Source: Chloroflexota bacterium
GTDB lineage: Bacteria > Chloroflexota > UBA11872
Direction of reading: 5' to 3'
Assembly (NCBI GenBank): GCA_022826485.1
Contig: JAJDUU010000006.1
Location: 62,001-126,000 of the forward strand
DNA: 64,000 nt
Shown here: in pieces, positions 57,015-64,000 of the stretch
Numbering within the stretch: the stretch's first letter is position 1
Layout: the number at the start of each line of letters is the position of its first letter
Position numbers and translations under genes: made by a program
Notes under the pieces: model-generated
Told to the model about the DNA's origin: nothing
The model's database searches: none
What the model saw: the letters and a program-made list of their open reading frames with translations, nothing else

Positions 57015-57333
57015 AGGAGCCCCCGCCTCAGCCGCGCGTTCGGCGCACGCCGGCCACCGATTTCGGCATCGGGTCAGGAATTGTCATGGGGCGGACCCTC
57101 GTTCGGGCGCGCTCCAAGTATGCGCCGTGTGCAATCGTGGCGTCACAGGCCGCTGAAGTATGCTGGTGCTGTCTCGCGGATCGAGCCGAGCCGCACGCGC
57201 GTAGCTAGGAAATTGTGAGCGCCTTTAGCACTTTCAATTCTACGACTGTCAAAGTGCAAAGGTCTGCCCAGTTGATAGAGATCGCAAATCGGATAGAGTC
57301 CCCTGGGATAGAATGGCATAATATCGAGGCCAA
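57015..57333. other. gene-free spacer marking the edge of an AT-richer island
   Basis: Composition changes within this spacer: GC-rich up to about 57200, then AT-richer with phrases such as TTGATAGAGATCGCAAATCG and ATAGAATGGCATAATATCG just before the next gene, which could be promoter elements. No repeat or tRNA boundary is visible here. Confidence 0.5.
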
Positions 57334-58458
57334 ATGGCTACACAGCGAATAGTACTGGCGACTACAAAGGTCACCAACAATATAGCATTCACACGGCAGT
57401 CTTTAGTTGATTCAGCCGCGAGTATCAACGGGTCTAAAGCTATGCGTCAAGGCCTCGAGCATGACCCTCATTATGTACCATTGGGCAAGATACACTCGGC
57501 AGAGGTCATAGACCTTGATGACGAAACTGTATTGGCGGCCATTGCCGATGATACCCACTCGGTCACCACCACGGTGCACGAGCCAACGGCGAAAAGAATT
57601 GTAGAACTCTCTTTCCCAACCGACGAACGACCATTCATCCTACAAAAGAAACACACTTCTTCAGATAATCTCACAGTAACTGTGGACAGTGAGAATTTTG
57701 AGAATATGAATAGCTACAAATCATTCCTCGATATAGCGGCCAAACAGAACGATGTAGTCACCACTCCATCAATGGTTCGTAGGAGTCTGACTCCAGAACC
57801 GCTGATTCAGTTTGTGGAATCCAACCCGGAGCTCAGTGCCGTATTGGCTTGGCTAGCCTTCAGGGGTGAGAAGTTCCTTCGATACACCATTGACGAGACT
57901 GCGCGCAAGACCGGAGATGCGATATCCGACAAGATCAGTGAGCGATTGAAGAGATTGCTGGGCATCTATGACGAACTCAGATCTCCCGATGATCGGGAAG
58001 TGACGGCCCATGTCATTATTCATGTCCAACCACAGATTCACCTCCTGACGAAAGGCAGGGGCGTAGCAGAACACACGGAAATTGGTATCGAATCCCTATG
58101 CCGGCAGCTCGAACTTCATAAAGACTTGTTGGAGAACGCAGACAGTGTGACTTTTGAGAGGCGCAGGAGGGATGATGAATGGACATTCTCATACGCTACT
58201 ACAAAATCAGGAAAGGTCATTTCATCTGAAGACTGCTATGGGGCTACTCTAAGGCGACGCGATGAGATGTCAAGGACAATCGCCGTATGTCTTTGTCTTG
58301 AGCATAAGGTGACAAGGGAGGAGCGTCACTACGAGACTACTGCGGTGGTGATGGCGGTCGAGGAGGATGGGAGATTTGAGTTGAAATTCAACTCGGTCCC
58401 CGCAGACTTGGAGGATTATGAAATAATGCAGGTATCGCTACAAACCGGCTTGACGTGA
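57334..58458 (+). CDS. unknown AT-rich protein, 374 aa, likely horizontally acquired
   Basis: I do not recognise the family. ATG 57334 opens MATQRIVLATTKVTNNIAFTRQ. The chain is soluble and Thr/Glu/Arg-rich, with a short helical hydrophobic patch (ELSAVLAWLAFRGEKFLRY) around residue 175, then helix SDKISERLKRLLGIYDELRS, and a beta-rich C terminus (AHVIIHVQPQIHLLTKG, WTFSYATTKSGKV). Base composition and codon use (many AGA, ATA, TTA-type codons) differ sharply from its neighbours. Its position before a DNA methyltransferase suggests a defence-related or mobile origin. Confidence 0.8.
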   Translation: MATQRIVLATTKVTNNIAFTRQSLVDSAASINGSKAMRQGLEHDPHYVPLGKIHSAEVIDLDDETVLAAIADDTHSVTTTVHEPTAKRIVELSFPTDERPFILQKKHTSSDNLTVTVDSENFENMNSYKSFLDIAAKQNDVVTTPSMVRRSLTPEPLIQFVESNPELSAVLAWLAFRGEKFLRYTIDETARKTGDAISDKISERLKRLLGIYDELRSPDDREVTAHVIIHVQPQIHLLTKGRGVAEHTEIGIESLCRQLELHKDLLENADSVTFERRRRDDEWTFSYATTKSGKVISSEDCYGATLRRRDEMSRTIAVCLCLEHKVTREERHYETTAVVMAVEEDGRFELKFNSVPADLEDYEIMQVSLQTGLT

Positions 58459-58644
58459 TAAACGTGTGGATTAGTCGGGCTTATAGGTACAGCATTCCAA
58501 CCGTCGATGCCGAGTTGTCCGACTGCTATCGCTTTGTCCGCGCCGCGCTTGCTGTTTCCAAGTAGTGCCACCTTCGGATGGGCGGTCCGCGCATGATCGC
58601 GTGGGCGGCTACGTTGGCGCTTATTGGGATCGACTGATTCTGCG

Positions 58645-60279
58645 TCATACAAGTCGCATCTGCAATGGCTTGCCCGTGTAGGGGTCGGCCATGTGCGGGA
58701 GCACTGCCAGCCGCTGGCTAAAGTAGTCGGCGACTGACCAGAGTTGAAGTCGCGGATATGACACTCCGTCTACCGTAACGTGCCCTCGGTTGGCCGCCTC
58801 CGCTCGCGCAGCTGGCGTAGTGACAGGGTCAAGTGTGATGTAGCAGCCCAGGGCCGCATCCTCGCGATCCAAGACGCCAGCGAAGTCGCGCAGGTCGCTT
58901 AGGTTGAATCGGCCGCCCTTCACTTGTGCAAGCGCCAGGCGTGAGTCCATGCTGTCGGGGGGCTCCCACAGCGTCGCTCGTCCGTCCACACCCCCATCGG
59001 CAACCTGCCGCGTATTTGGCACGAAGCCGGGCAGACGCGTCACCGCCCAGGCCTCAAAGTCGAAGGGGCGCTCGGTGGCCAGCTTCTCAGCACCCGCGAG
59101 GTCCGCCGGGATGCCGTGTGCAGGAACAGCCGGATCGCGCAAGCGCTCGCGGATGACGTCGATGGCGAAGGCCGAGATGTCCACTCCCGCCCAACGCCGA
59201 TTGAGATTGCGTGCTGCGGCCACGGTTGTACCACAGCCGCAAAACGGGTCGAGGACTAGGTCGTCCGGGTTCGAGCTAGCTTCGATGATTCGTTCCAGAA
59301 GCGCGACGGGTTTCTGCGTCGGGTAGCCCAAGTACTCTTCGGCAAGATTCGAGACGGGCCGAATGTCGTCAAACACATCGTTAACCCGCTGGCCTTCGAC
59401 GGCATCCAAGTACCGCTTGAGCATAGGCATTCCAGACCCTTGCTTCGGCCAGTGAATGAGTCCCGCGGCGTCCAGCATGTCTAAGCGGTCGTGGATACCC
59501 ATGATCTGGCGGTAACCGGGAATGAACTCCCGCTCGATGTGGGCTGCATACGGGCTGGTCTTAGGAACGGCCCAATGCCGGCCGCGCGCTGACACTTCAT
59601 AGCCCCGCCACGGCTCCCCGGATTCCCCACTTCGTCGCCCCGCCGCCGTGAGATTCTCGCGTTTGTACCGGCCGCGGGCATCCTGCTCGCGGTAGAAGCG
59701 CGCGACATACTCGGGTCGATACGGGACGCGGATGTCATTCCAGGTCGCAGTTTCCCGGCCGTATGCCAAAAGGGTGTCGTGGGTCCGCCCGAACTTGCGC
59801 CCGTCGCTCCGAGTTGACCGTTTCCATATGATCGCGTTTCTGAATCCTCGCGCCCCAAAGATCGTGTCCAACAGCACACGCAAGTACGCATCTGCCGTGT
59901 CGTCGCAGTGGAGGTAAAGAGTGCCCGTCGGTTTCAAGAGCCGTTGGCAGTGCTCCAAGCGCTCGGCCATATATGACAAATAGGCCAGCATCCCCGACGG
60001 ACCGAGGGTGCGCCCTAGCCCCTGAATGGCAGCGTGCGACGGTCGGCCGACGGCAGCCTCGAACATGGCACAGCGGCCCGCTGCAGCGTGGTCCCACGCC
60101 CAGGTGTCGGCGAAGGCGCGATACTGCGCCCCGCCAGGCGCCGTGCCATAGAGCATGTTGTAGTCGGCCTGCGAGTTGAACGGCGGGTCCAGATAGATCA
60201 GGTCAACCGTCTGGTCGTCCCACTGACTCATCCAGTCGAGACAGTCGCCGTAGTACAGCGCATTGGCCGTCGGTTGCAT
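58645..60279 (-). CDS. beta-class DNA methyltransferase fused to an Mrr-like nuclease domain
   Basis: A 544-residue protein. Motif IV IYLDPPFNSQADYNMLYG lies at about 28-45 and the SAM motif VLDPFCGCGTTVAAARNLNRRWAGVDIS at about 338-365, the order of beta-class N6-adenine or N4-cytosine methyltransferases. Residues about 405-500 contain FEAWAVTRLPGFVPN, GGVDGRATLW and LALAQVKGGRF, a D...QxK core as in Mrr-type PD-(D/E)xK endonucleases, then LGCYITLDPVT. It may be a single-chain modification-restriction enzyme. ATG start at 60279; a small membrane protein gene ends 5 nt upstream. Confidence 0.87.
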   Translation of the reverse strand: MQPTANALYYGDCLDWMSQWDDQTVDLIYLDPPFNSQADYNMLYGTAPGGAQYRAFADTWAWDHAAAGRCAMFEAAVGRPSHAAIQGLGRTLGPSGMLAYLSYMAERLEHCQRLLKPTGTLYLHCDDTADAYLRVLLDTIFGARGFRNAIIWKRSTRSDGRKFGRTHDTLLAYGRETATWNDIRVPYRPEYVARFYREQDARGRYKRENLTAAGRRSGESGEPWRGYEVSARGRHWAVPKTSPYAAHIEREFIPGYRQIMGIHDRLDMLDAAGLIHWPKQGSGMPMLKRYLDAVEGQRVNDVFDDIRPVSNLAEEYLGYPTQKPVALLERIIEASSNPDDLVLDPFCGCGTTVAAARNLNRRWAGVDISAFAIDVIRERLRDPAVPAHGIPADLAGAEKLATERPFDFEAWAVTRLPGFVPNTRQVADGGVDGRATLWEPPDSMDSRLALAQVKGGRFNLSDLRDFAGVLDREDAALGCYITLDPVTTPAARAEAANRGHVTVDGVSYPRLQLWSVADYFSQRLAVLPHMADPYTGKPLQMRLV

Positions 60280-60283
60280 CGCG

Positions 60284-60970
60284 CTAAGAAAGCTCTGAAT
60301 AACCGGTTGCTAGAGCGCCCGGATGGCGGCCGGGGGGATGAATGATCTGGATTGTTGACTGCCCCTGATAGGCGGCGTACGTCTCGCGTACGCGAAACCG
60401 CACACACAGTGTGTGGAGATTGCTCAGCCGAATCGTAAATCGGAAATGCCGTAGCGCATCGACCTCGAAGTCGCCGCGCAGGTGGAAATGTGCCCAGCCA
60501 TCAAATACCCCATTCGGCGGAACAGTGGCCAGTGACGCAAGTGCACGCTGTCGCTGGGAGAGAAGCTTGCCGCCCAATTGCAGGCACTCGAAATCAAGGG
60601 GCTGACGACGCTTAGTCAATCCCCGTCGCAGGATGGCGTCTAGGTGTACCGACCGGATGTGGAGTGGCGTGTCGGAGCCGTTGACGACGCGCACTTCCAC
60701 CGCGACACGCAGGAATGGCAAGAAGGAAACCTCAGAGGTCTCTTGCACGTCGATCTGATACGGCGCGTGCCGGTTGCCAGCGGCCCCGCCCCGGATCTGC
60801 CAGTAAATCCGTTGGTCAAGCTTGGCACCTACGAAGATCAGGAGAACCACCGATCCCGCGAGGACGCCAACCCAAATCCAGAGGCCCCACTCCGGGCTCA
60901 CTGCATTCACGACAGCACCCGACGCCAAAAGGACAGCTTCGGATACGCCAGCCAACACCACTCGCCGCAT
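60284..60970 (-). CDS. hypothetical membrane protein, 228 aa
   Basis: ATG 60970. Two N-terminal membrane helices (VVLAGVSEAVLLASGAVVNAV and LWIWVGVLAGSVVLLIFVGA) are followed by a beta-rich soluble domain (FLRVAVEVRVVNGSDTPLHIRSVHLDAIL, FDGWAHFHLRGDFEVDALRHFRF). This looks like an immunoglobulin-like fold on a membrane anchor; family unknown. It is 4 nt upstream of the methyltransferase on the same strand, so it may be part of the same accessory operon. Confidence 0.65.
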   Translation of the reverse strand: MRRVVLAGVSEAVLLASGAVVNAVSPEWGLWIWVGVLAGSVVLLIFVGAKLDQRIYWQIRGGAAGNRHAPYQIDVQETSEVSFLPFLRVAVEVRVVNGSDTPLHIRSVHLDAILRRGLTKRRQPLDFECLQLGGKLLSQRQRALASLATVPPNGVFDGWAHFHLRGDFEVDALRHFRFTIRLSNLHTLCVRFRVRETYAAYQGQSTIQIIHPPGRHPGALATGYSELS

Positions 60971-61234
60971 CCGCCTACGCTACCGTGCCCGTGCAATTGC
61001 GTCACGTGACCAGCTAGGAGTATGAGCCCCTTGCCGAGCTCGGGTGCATCAAGGTCAACCTTCAGATCGTGGCAGGCAACGAGGCTGCGGAGCGGTTAGC
61101 GGGGGGACGGACCCAGCTTGGGTCTGATCGGCCCACCACTGCCATGTCGCCGTGCTGGTGCGTGAGATACTAACTAACTATAGTAGTACCGCGAGTTCGT
61201 CTGCCCGACACTTCGCGAAGATCTGAGGCCCGGC

Positions 61235-61639
61235 ATGGCAATCGACCGCGACCAGAGATATCGGGCGATGGCGATCCGGGGCAAGTACCAGCGGTTGTAT
61301 CGGCATCTGCGCGGGCTGCAGGGCCAGGAGTGGCGGACGTCCTTCGGCGAGATCGAGGCGATCATTGGCTTTGCGTTGCCTGCATCCGCGCGTCTCCATC
61401 GGCCGTGGTGGGCGAATCAGCGCAGCGGCGCTGGCCACAGTCAGGCGCTGGCCTGGCGCGTCGCCGGCTGGGAGACGGCTGAAGTGGACATGGATGCCGA
61501 GACGCTGTTGCTCAAGCGGAAGCGCCCCGAGCCCGTCCCCAGGCCTTCGCTCGACGACGCCTGGCCCGTCCATCCCACCGCCGTCTGGCCGGACGGCCTG
61601 AGTCTCAGGCGCGAGGACCTCTACGAGGAGAGGCTCTGA
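61235..61639 (+). CDS. DUF7662-like protein, putative antitoxin partner
   Basis: A 134-residue protein with KYQRLYRHLRG, WRTSFGEIEAIIGFALPASARLHRPWWANQ and HSQALAWRVAGWETAEVDMDAETLLLKRK. I recall this layout from small DUF7662-type proteins; this is from memory. It ends 7 nt before a PIN-domain gene, the spacing of toxin-antitoxin pairs. ATG 61268 (MAIRGKYQRL) is an alternative start. An AT-rich stretch with ACTATAGT at 61177-61184 lies upstream. Confidence 0.65.
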   Translation: MAIDRDQRYRAMAIRGKYQRLYRHLRGLQGQEWRTSFGEIEAIIGFALPASARLHRPWWANQRSGAGHSQALAWRVAGWETAEVDMDAETLLLKRKRPEPVPRPSLDDAWPVHPTAVWPDGLSLRREDLYEERL

Positions 61640-61646
61640 TTCCGCC

Positions 61647-62069
61647 GTGTTTATCGACACGAACGTGCTGGTGATGTCCCGCTTCCCCGGCGCGCCGGAC
61701 CACGACGCGGCGCGGGAGAGCCTGGAACGCGCCTTTCGAACCCCTGAACCGCTGCGGATCAGCCGTCAGGTCCTCCGCGAGTATCTTTCGGTGGTGACTC
61801 GACCGCAGCTGTGGCCGACGGCAATGACGCGGGAGGAGGCGCTCGCGGACGTGACGAGGCTCATTGATGGATTCGAGGTGCTCGAGGACGGCCCCGTGGT
61901 CACCGAGTCGTTGATCGCGCTGTGTCGAGACGTTGCCGTGGGCGGACGGCAGATTCACGACGCCAACATCGTCGCCACCATGTTGACCCACGGGGAGCGC
62001 CGGCTGCTGACGTTCAACACGGCCGACTTTCGCCGTTATGGCGACCGCATCGAGTTGCTGGGCCGTTAG
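61647..62069 (+). CDS. PIN-domain ribonuclease (VapC-like toxin)
   Basis: A 140-residue PIN protein. Acidic cluster: Asp4 in MFIDTNVLV, Glu in VLREYLSVV, Asp in RQIHDANIVATML, Asp in TFNTADFRRYG. PIN toxins cleave tRNA or rRNA and are neutralised by a partner encoded next to them; the gene just upstream is the natural candidate. GTG start at 61647. Confidence 0.85.
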   Translation: MFIDTNVLVMSRFPGAPDHDAARESLERAFRTPEPLRISRQVLREYLSVVTRPQLWPTAMTREEALADVTRLIDGFEVLEDGPVVTESLIALCRDVAVGGRQIHDANIVATMLTHGERRLLTFNTADFRRYGDRIELLGR

Positions 62070-62147
62070 CAGCCCCGGCATCGGCGGACCGCCCGTCGCG
62101 TCGCGCTAAGGTACGTCTCGCGTCAGCCAGGGCGAACCGGAGGCGTC

Positions 62148-62936
62148 TTGACGTCAACCACCCCCCTGCTTCAGGTCCGCGAAGTCGTAAAGGACTTTGG
62201 CGGCGTGCGGGCCGTCGATCACTGCTCGTTCGACGTGATGCCGGGCACCGTCACCGGGCTCATCGGACCCAATGGCGCGGGCAAGACCACGCTCTTCAAT
62301 CTCATCTCCGGGGCGCTGCCGCTCACGAGCGGACGGATTCTCTGCGACGGTCGCGACATCACCGGCCTGCGGCTGCATCAGACCTTTGCCCTGGGCATCG
62401 TGCGGACGTTTCAGATCCCGCGAGAGTTCCAGCGGTTGACCGTGCTCGAAAACCTGGCGGTGGTGCCGGCGAATCAGCGCGGCGAGCGTATGTGGGCCGC
62501 CTGGCTCACGCCCTGGACCGTGGCCCACGAGGAGCGCCGCATCGAGGCCAAGGCCCTGGAGGTGCTGGAGTTCGTCAATCTGGCGCACCTGGCCGACGAA
62601 TACGCCGGCAATCTCTCGACCGGCCAGAAGAAGCTGTTGGAGCTGGCGCGCACGCTCATGGCCGAGCCGCGGCTGGTGCTGCTGGACGAACCGGGCGCCG
62701 GCGTCAACCGCACCTTGCTCAACTCGCTGGCCGACAACATCCAACGGGCCAGCGCCGAGCGAGGGGTCACCTTTCTGCTCATCGAGCACGACATGGATCT
62801 CGTCACGCGCCTCTGCAATCCGGTAATCGTCATGGCTGACGGCGTGGTCATCGCCGAGGGTTCGCCGCGGCAAATCCAGCGCGATCCGGGGGTGCTGGAG
62901 GCATATCTGGGAGGCATGGTCGGTGGCGCTGCTTGA
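62148..62936 (+). CDS. livG: branched-chain amino acid-type ABC transporter ATP-binding protein
   Basis: A 262-residue ATPase with Walker A GPNGAGKTT, Q-loop TFQIPREF, signature LSTGQKKLLELARTLM, Walker B LVLLDEPGAGVN and switch His in LLIEHDMDLV. GAGVNRT and the BCA_ABC-type C terminus fit LivG. TTG start at 62148 with GGAGG at 62139-62143. It overlaps livF by 14 nt. Substrate unproven: amino acids, amides or urea are possible. Confidence 0.92.
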   Translation: MTSTTPLLQVREVVKDFGGVRAVDHCSFDVMPGTVTGLIGPNGAGKTTLFNLISGALPLTSGRILCDGRDITGLRLHQTFALGIVRTFQIPREFQRLTVLENLAVVPANQRGERMWAAWLTPWTVAHEERRIEAKALEVLEFVNLAHLADEYAGNLSTGQKKLLELARTLMAEPRLVLLDEPGAGVNRTLLNSLADNIQRASAERGVTFLLIEHDMDLVTRLCNPVIVMADGVVIAEGSPRQIQRDPGVLEAYLGGMVGGAA

Positions 62937-63627
62937 GGCCCGCGACATCGTGGCGGGCTACGGCGAAACCCAGATCCTGCACGGCGTCTCCCTGGTCGTG
63001 AACGAAGGCGAAATCGTGACCATCATCGGCCCCAACGGCTGCGGCAAATCCACGTTCATGAAGGCCGTGGTGGGTCTGGTCCGGGTGCGAACCGGCAGCG
63101 TCACCTTCCGCGGCACCGACATCACTGACTACCCGCCGGAGCGGGTCGTGCGGACGGGACTGTGCTACGTCCCGCAGTCCGCCAATGTCTTTCCGTCGCT
63201 CAGCATTCGCGAGAACCTGGAGATGGGCGCGTTCATTCGCGGCGACGACGCTCGGGCGCGGATCGACGAGATGTTCGGTCTGTTCCCCGACCTGGCGCGG
63301 CGCCCCACGGCTCGGGCCGGAAGCCTGTCAGGCGGCCAGCGCCAGATGCTGGCGCTGGCTCGCGCCCTCATGCTGGATCCGGTGCTCCTGCTGCTCGATG
63401 AGCCGTCGGCGGGGCTGTCGCCCGCGATCATGGGCATGGTGTTCGAGCGTATTCGCGAAATCAATGCCACCGGCGTGGCCTTGCTCCTGGTCGAGCAGCA
63501 AGCCCGCGAGGCATTGCAGGTGTCCGACAGAGGCTACGTGCTATCCGGCGGCGAAAACCGGCTGGAGGACGGCGGACCGGCGCTCCTGGACAATCCCGAA
63601 GTGGCCCGCCTGTACCTGGGTGGGTGA
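62923..63627 (+). CDS. livF: branched-chain amino acid-type ABC transporter ATP-binding protein
   Basis: A 234-residue ATPase: Walker A GPNGCGKST, YVPQSANVFPSLSIRENLEMGA, signature LSGGQRQMLALARALM, Walker B VLLLLDEPSAGLSP. This is the LivF pattern. GTG start at 62923 inside the end of livG, so the two are coupled and should form the heteromeric ATPase of the transporter whose permease begins at the window edge. Confidence 0.93.
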   Translation: MALLEARDIVAGYGETQILHGVSLVVNEGEIVTIIGPNGCGKSTFMKAVVGLVRVRTGSVTFRGTDITDYPPERVVRTGLCYVPQSANVFPSLSIRENLEMGAFIRGDDARARIDEMFGLFPDLARRPTARAGSLSGGQRQMLALARALMLDPVLLLLDEPSAGLSPAIMGMVFERIREINATGVALLLVEQQAREALQVSDRGYVLSGGENRLEDGGPALLDNPEVARLYLGG

Positions 63628-63841
63628 GCGCGTGCGCGATGGGTCCCCTCACCCCCGTATCGAGTACGGGGCAGGCTCCGCCCCTCTCCCCAAGGGAGAG
63701 GGAATCTAACGTGGGCCCTGACGGACGTGGCCGAGGGTGGACGTGTGAGATTGCTCGCCGGGCTCAAATGACGCGGGGGTGGCGGGTGACTTCGTGGCGG
63801 GGCGGGAGGTGACGCAGGGGTGGATTCCCGCCTTCGCGGGA
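63628..63841. repeat. intergenic repeat cluster between livF and a permease gene
   Basis: This spacer contains the exact 19-nt hairpin CCCCGTATCGAGTACGGGG at 63653-63671, followed by CTCTCCC/GGGAGAG arms (63683-63704) and GGATTCCCGCCTTCGCGGGA (63822-63841). All three dispersed repeat types of the window meet here, inside what is otherwise a liv operon. Confidence 0.85.
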
Positions 63842-64000
63842 ATGACGCGCAGGTTTGGCAAGGGCCTCCCCAAGGGGGACGGAGTCGGACGCGGACTAAC
63901 GGCCTGGCGCGCCGCTGCCGAGAGACTTCGTGGGGCGTGGTCGCCGGGATACTCCGTGGCCGCCGCCGTTGCGGTGCTGCTCATCCTCGGGTTTCTGCCG
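63842..64000 (+). CDS. N-terminal end of a probable ABC transporter permease (partial, LivM/LivH-like)
   Basis: From ATG 63842 an open frame runs to the edge: a basic head (MTRRFGKGLPKGDG), then GYSVAAAVAVLLILGFLP, the beginning of a first membrane helix. After livG and livF a permease is expected, and LivM N termini look like this. The ATG lies inside a repeat (GGGAATGACG), so a later start is possible. Only 53 residues are visible. Confidence 0.5.
   Translation, partial: MTRRFGKGLPKGDGVGRGLTAWRAAAERLRGAWSPGYSVAAAVAVLLILGFLP

Noticed and set aside
58416-58652. 78-codon minus-strand frame between the AT-rich gene and the methyltransferase
   Set aside because: It overlaps the end of the AT-rich gene, has no clear ribosome site, and has no recognisable motif.

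Overview
The window is GC-rich bacterial chromosome, apart from one AT-richer patch at about 57.2-58.6 kb. Gene content suggests a Chloroflexota-like organism, possibly a marine or sponge-associated lineage. The reasons are secreted VanW and CAP proteins, a LiaF-like membrane protein, many small amidohydrolase and transport genes, and dispersed intergenic palindromes. This is inference: no rRNA is present and no search could be run.

Layout. 0-5 kb: HD phosphohydrolase, NUDIX, VTT/DedA membrane protein, secreted CAP protein, YraN. 5-12.6 kb: the usual rpsP-trmD-rplS-rnhB neighbourhood, split into two divergent halves around a VanW gene, without rimM and with a divergent GroEL-like gene overlapping trmD; panB follows. 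13-22 kb: murD, LiaF-like protein, phosphoesterase with a probable CTG start, small SWIM protein, smpB next to a complete tmRNA gene, NUDIX, beta-propeller, methyltransferase, lipM, tRNA-Arg, lspA, lipoprotein cyclophilin. 22-29 kb: a two-repeat secreted protein, M20D amidohydrolase, two MFS transporters, PHP phosphoesterase. 29-36 kb: ftsH, tilS, dut, ftsB/divIC-like gene and glmS on the minus strand. 36-42 kb: catabolic genes (D-aminoacylase family, VOC protein, PLP deaminase/desulfhydrase, phosphotriesterase family), with tRNA-Val and a decayed tRNA-Val copy flanking the last of these.

42.5-55.2 kb is the most notable locus: a 3434-residue type I PKS with KS-AT-DH-cMT-ER-KR-ACP followed by a second KS and a visibly dead AT. 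It is followed by a free ACP, a 4'-phosphopantetheinyl transferase and an alpha/beta hydrolase. The first module should make a fully reduced, alpha-methyl-branched chain. The terminal KS-AT* has no ACP of its own, so it may work with the free ACP or act in chain transfer or release.

55-61.7 kb: an NCS2-type permease with an extra cytosolic domain, then an accessory island (AT-rich orphan gene, fused DNA methyltransferase/Mrr-like nuclease, membrane protein, and a DUF7662-like/PIN pair resembling a toxin-antitoxin module). The window ends in a branched-chain amino-acid-type ABC transporter (livG, livF, and the start of a permease).

Intergenic spaces repeatedly carry the same palindromes, including a roughly 330-bp block bounded by 40-nt inverted repeats at 29.4-29.7 kb.
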